Source: Nonomuraea turkmeniaca (lineage in GTDB: Bacteria; Actinomycetota; Actinomycetes; Streptosporangiales; Streptosporangiaceae). From it: DNA of 64,000 bases. The notes beneath the pieces are model-generated. The model had not been told where the DNA came from and ran no database searches. It saw only the letters and a list, made by a program, of their open reading frames with translations. The stretch covers positions 1 to 64,000 of the forward strand of contig NZ_VCKY01000024.1 of NCBI RefSeq assembly GCF_005889735.1, in the 5' to 3' direction. Positions 62,301 to 64,000 of the stretch are shown here, piece after piece; positions within the stretch are counted from its first letter, which is position 1, and every line of letters begins with the position of its first letter. A program made the position numbers and the translations under genes.

Positions 62301-64000
62301 TGCACCGCGCCGTGCTCGACATCCGGCGGGGCGAGTTGCAGGCGGCGGAGGAACGCCTGCACGCCGCCCTCGGCCTGGCCGTCGCCGACCCGCTGAAGGA
62401 AGGCGTCGTACACGACCGCCTGGCCGCTCTCGCCGCCCGCACCGGTGACCTGAGAGCCCAGGCGGAGGCGCTGGAGCCGGCGGTGACGGCCTTCCACGCC
62501 GCCGCCCAGAACCGCCTGGCCGCCCTGGCCTCCATCAAGCTCGGCTTCGTCCTGGAGGAACGAGCCGAGTACCGCCGCGCCAGGAAAGCCCTGGAAGCAG
62601 GCTTGACCGCCCTCGCCACGCCGCAGCCGGCCATCCCTCCGGCGCAGGCGCCGTTCGAGGTCGTCGCGGCCATGGCGGCGGTGTCGGGCGGCCTGGACGC
62701 GGACGTCCTCGAACGCGTGGCCACCATCCAGCTCACCCTGGGCGACCTCGCCCACGGCCGCGCCACGCTGTCCGAGGCCCGCACCGCGCTCCGGTCCGCC
62801 GGCGAGCAGCCGGAGGCACTGGAACGGCTGGAGCGCCGGCTCCTCCTGGAGGAGGCCGAGGCCGCGGGCGACCTGCGGCTGGCCCGTGCGACCGCCGAAC
62901 AGATCCTCGCCGGCCGGCCCCGTGCCGGCGGCGCCGGCATCTCGACCGGCGACGACATCCCGCGCATCCGGAACGGACCCGGCGTCATCCCCGCCGAAGA
63001 CCTGTCCCACCTGCTGGCCAAGCTGTCCGCCCTCTGCCTGGCCCTGGGCGACCCCAACGCCGCCTACAGCCACGCCGCCCGCGGCTGCGAACTACGCGAC
63101 GACCGGGTCGCCGAGCACCTGCGCAACCTCGGCGCCGCCGCCCGCGCGCTGGGCCGCCCCGACGAGGCGATCGGCCACCTCACCAGAGCGGTCGAACTGG
63201 CCCGCGACACGGCCTCAGCGCTCCCCGCCCAGCTCGTCCACGCCCTCAACTCCCTCGCCGGGGCCCTCTCCGACCAGGCCCGCTGGACGGACGCCGCCCG
63301 CGCCTACGACGAGGGCCTCGCCCTGGCCGCCGCCCCCGTGTGGCGGGCCCTGCGCGCTTCGCTGCTGTCCGGCCGCGCCGGCCTCCACCTCGAACTGGGC
63401 GAGCTGGACGCGGCGGCCACCGCCTACCGGGAAGCCATCTCGATCACCGAGGAACTGGGCGCCCAGGCCTCCCGCGGCGACGACCATGCCGGCCTCGGCT
63501 TCGTGCACGTCCTGCGCGGCGAGCAGGACGCGGCCAGGCCGCTCCTCGAACGCGCCCTGGACCTCCACCGGACGAACGGCGACCACCGCGGCGCGACCCT
63601 CGACCTGATCATGCTCGCCCGCCTGAAGGAACCGGCTGTTGCGGCGGCGGCATGCCTGGAGGAGGCGCTGACGCTGGCCGACGGGATCGGGTTCAGCGCG
63701 GGCGAGGCGATCGCCCTGGCCGGCCTCGGGGCGCTCGACGTGGCCCAGGCCGAGCACGGCCGGGCCCACCGCCGGCTGTCCCGCGCGGCCGAGTTGCTGG
63801 AGGAGCTGGGCCACGAGCCGGCGCTGGCGACCGCCTGCCACCACCGGGCCGCCGCCGCGGAGGGACTCGGCGACCTGCCGGACGCCCTCGCCGACGCCGA
63901 ACGCGCCTGGGCCCTCGGCCACCTGCCGGCCCTGGACCGGGCGATCCGGCTGGCCGTACGCCTCGGGCGCGGGGCTTCGGCCTGGGCGCTCGCCGAGCAG
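59396..64000 (+). CDS. Giant TPR-repeat protein, C terminus beyond window (CHAT domain suspected)
   Basis: An open frame of 1,535 codons from ATG 59396 to the last base, without a stop. The N terminus begins MTDPAAALAARIERFEQAAD. From about residue 380 the sequence is tetratricopeptide-like helical pairs, e.g. AQALEAYERSAAVYRALGDT, RYNLGVLAYTDGDAERALEE and HLRNLGAAARALGRPDEAIG. The last residues, GRGASAWALAEQ, look like the helix that in related actinobacterial proteins joins TPRs to a CHAT (caspase-like) protease domain. No signal or membrane segment. 45 bp after the GH39 gene but probably a separate unit. Confidence 0.85.
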   Translation, partial: MTDPAAALAARIERFEQAADPGLIWDPAALGEAEQAMLACAGDRSDAAAWRLIGMLHLARYRLDQRTTQDAAVAGAFFAAVAVVDPGRLPEKLRGSSVPPGDSAGTWAGLVEEVFRHVDPAAYRHVGLLIHALVRRAVAHPTVDAADRLEQLLLQQAMRSTDPSWAPAALALLGGGLVRLYEQMGARELIDDAVHVLFRAALGAPGEVAHLGELAAALASAVPDDEDLVRAYLAAAESAPDARDRPQALLTLVDLTRARAAGSLLDDDLLAFIRVGQCALDFWHEQWAHPGVLAPYAAGLVEWYVVTGDERSLEAGREMLEALGVAPDEPARRLGTDPIVRLGLLADRRWRRYGVTGEPADLDVAIEAMREAAGPAPPGHPDRAHLLTTLADALRERVVVTGGDPAEPVAATRAALAAHDEHDPARPEALLLLARTLSLRLTPPTADEAVTALREALTSAEDLALRADAYGLLSEVLQWRAQRADGRAEDLNDAVLAARQGVELAVKTSREPAPAHRLLSNALLARYSAVRDTRDLSEALALARDGDAGLLTRLSAVLDDPTPPSMDEHLAQAAAGLALLTSDEDLTLKLLRFAEHRFGQAGDRGAFLFTAALQLTELGRLRTANAVLTRAAAAFDEAGQHSRTAAALSGLGANHAELNEPAQALEAYERSAAVYRALGDTRAEAGQLGNMGVVLLGAGDPAGAVGLYLRAVARCAADGLAAEEAFHQVKAADAYLAAGDPASAVACAVRARELYLTLGEPKPAATVLIPAARAAVDQGDLAAAVERIAACAIELEATGAWEDACRALDAHAVLLAERGHRAQAAACEARVVEIVRRRGERREPADEWYRIAQRRRATGDAAGARAAFELAEREYDAISHHDGSGSVRYNLGVLAYTDGDAERALEEFGAAGETFARLRANAKEAVALTMRASCLAGLDRTDDALPELDRALELAAAEGDRDALFVAILHRAVLDIRRGELQAAEERLHAALGLAVADPLKEGVVHDRLAALAARTGDLRAQAEALEPAVTAFHAAAQNRLAALASIKLGFVLEERAEYRRARKALEAGLTALATPQPAIPPAQAPFEVVAAMAAVSGGLDADVLERVATIQLTLGDLAHGRATLSEARTALRSAGEQPEALERLERRLLLEEAEAAGDLRLARATAEQILAGRPRAGGAGISTGDDIPRIRNGPGVIPAEDLSHLLAKLSALCLALGDPNAAYSHAARGCELRDDRVAEHLRNLGAAARALGRPDEAIGHLTRAVELARDTASALPAQLVHALNSLAGALSDQARWTDAARAYDEGLALAAAPVWRALRASLLSGRAGLHLELGELDAAATAYREAISITEELGAQASRGDDHAGLGFVHVLRGEQDAARPLLERALDLHRTNGDHRGATLDLIMLARLKEPAVAAAACLEEALTLADGIGFSAGEAIALAGLGALDVAQAEHGRAHRRLSRAAELLEELGHEPALATACHHRAAAAEGLGDLPDALADAERAWALGHLPALDRAIRLAVRLGRGASAWALAEQ

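Noticed and set aside
59855-63073. A 1,072-codon open frame on the minus strand
   Set aside because: It is antisense to the TPR gene; its Gly/Arg/Gln-rich translation shows no domain, and the plus-strand frame has clear TPR pattern and continues past it. Long antisense frames are expected at this GC content.

Overview
The window is very GC-rich DNA with back-to-back, often overlapping genes (ATGA and GTGA junctions), GTG/TTG starts, Tat and lipoprotein signals, the GlgC/GlgM glycogen pair, an F420-type DUF385 protein and a Spo0M homologue. All of this points to a filamentous actinomycete chromosome, probably Streptosporangiaceae (Nonomuraea-like). The family-level guess is inference. No rRNA, tRNA, CRISPR array, insertion sequence or phage gene was seen.

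Layout. (1) 1-12.6 kb: a carbohydrate-utilisation locus. It has a YghZ-type aldo/keto reductase, a sugar ABC importer without ATPase and a GH29 alpha-L-fucosidase (minus strand). Divergent to these lie a GH97 enzyme, a 28-codon ORF, a lyase-like jelly-roll protein and a Tat-exported beta-helix protein. A GH36 alpha-galactosidase and a ROK repressor follow. Two near-identical 25-bp palindromes, one in front of the fucosidase/GH97 divergent promoters and one in front of the ROK gene, look like the repressor's operators; both minus-strand promoters appear leaderless. (2) 12.6-24.1 kb: a second extracellular glycan locus with a modular secreted GH29, two more jelly-roll proteins, a fibronectin-type lipoprotein, another ABC importer and a CBM35/FnIII/sorbosone-dehydrogenase (AA12-like) protein. 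Two copies of a different palindrome (TTAGGAAACTTTCCTAA core) sit in its promoters. (3) 24.1-33.8 kb: VOC protein, MarR, DHFR-like reductase, a Tat-exported BBE flavoprotein, a Tat-exported ketosteroid-dehydrogenase-like flavoprotein, a ChrB-N/MFS pair, a small secreted protein and a SpoIIE-type phosphatase. (4) 34-41.8 kb: a complete protocatechuate/beta-ketoadipate operon, pcaIJFHGB plus a pcaDC fusion, divergent from a double-length IclR regulator with an inverted repeat between them.

(5) 41.8-51.9 kb: a serine hydrolase, two half-size MFS proteins flanking Spo0M, an esterase remnant, an atypical Nramp-like transporter, a secreted His/Asp/Lys/Tyr repeat protein (nine perfect HDKFD units), glgC/glgM and a DUF385 protein. 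(6) 52-59.4 kb: a LacI-controlled operon with its own tandem operators, a third ABC importer, a putative GH with a TSPTNIG motif, and a GH39 enzyme. (7) 59.4 kb to the end: a very large TPR protein running off the window, whose last residues resemble the linker that precedes CHAT domains in other actinobacterial proteins.

Together the three glycan loci suggest a soil saprophyte that attacks fucosylated/galactosylated plant or microbial polysaccharide outside the cell, imports oligosaccharides and finishes them with cytoplasmic glycosidases. None of the three importer operons encodes an ATPase, so a shared one (MsiK-type) must be elsewhere. The most unusual items are the HDKFD/YDKY repeat protein, the paired-operator circuit with leaderless promoters, the CxxCSGG carbohydrate-binding-like modules, and the truncated TPR giant.
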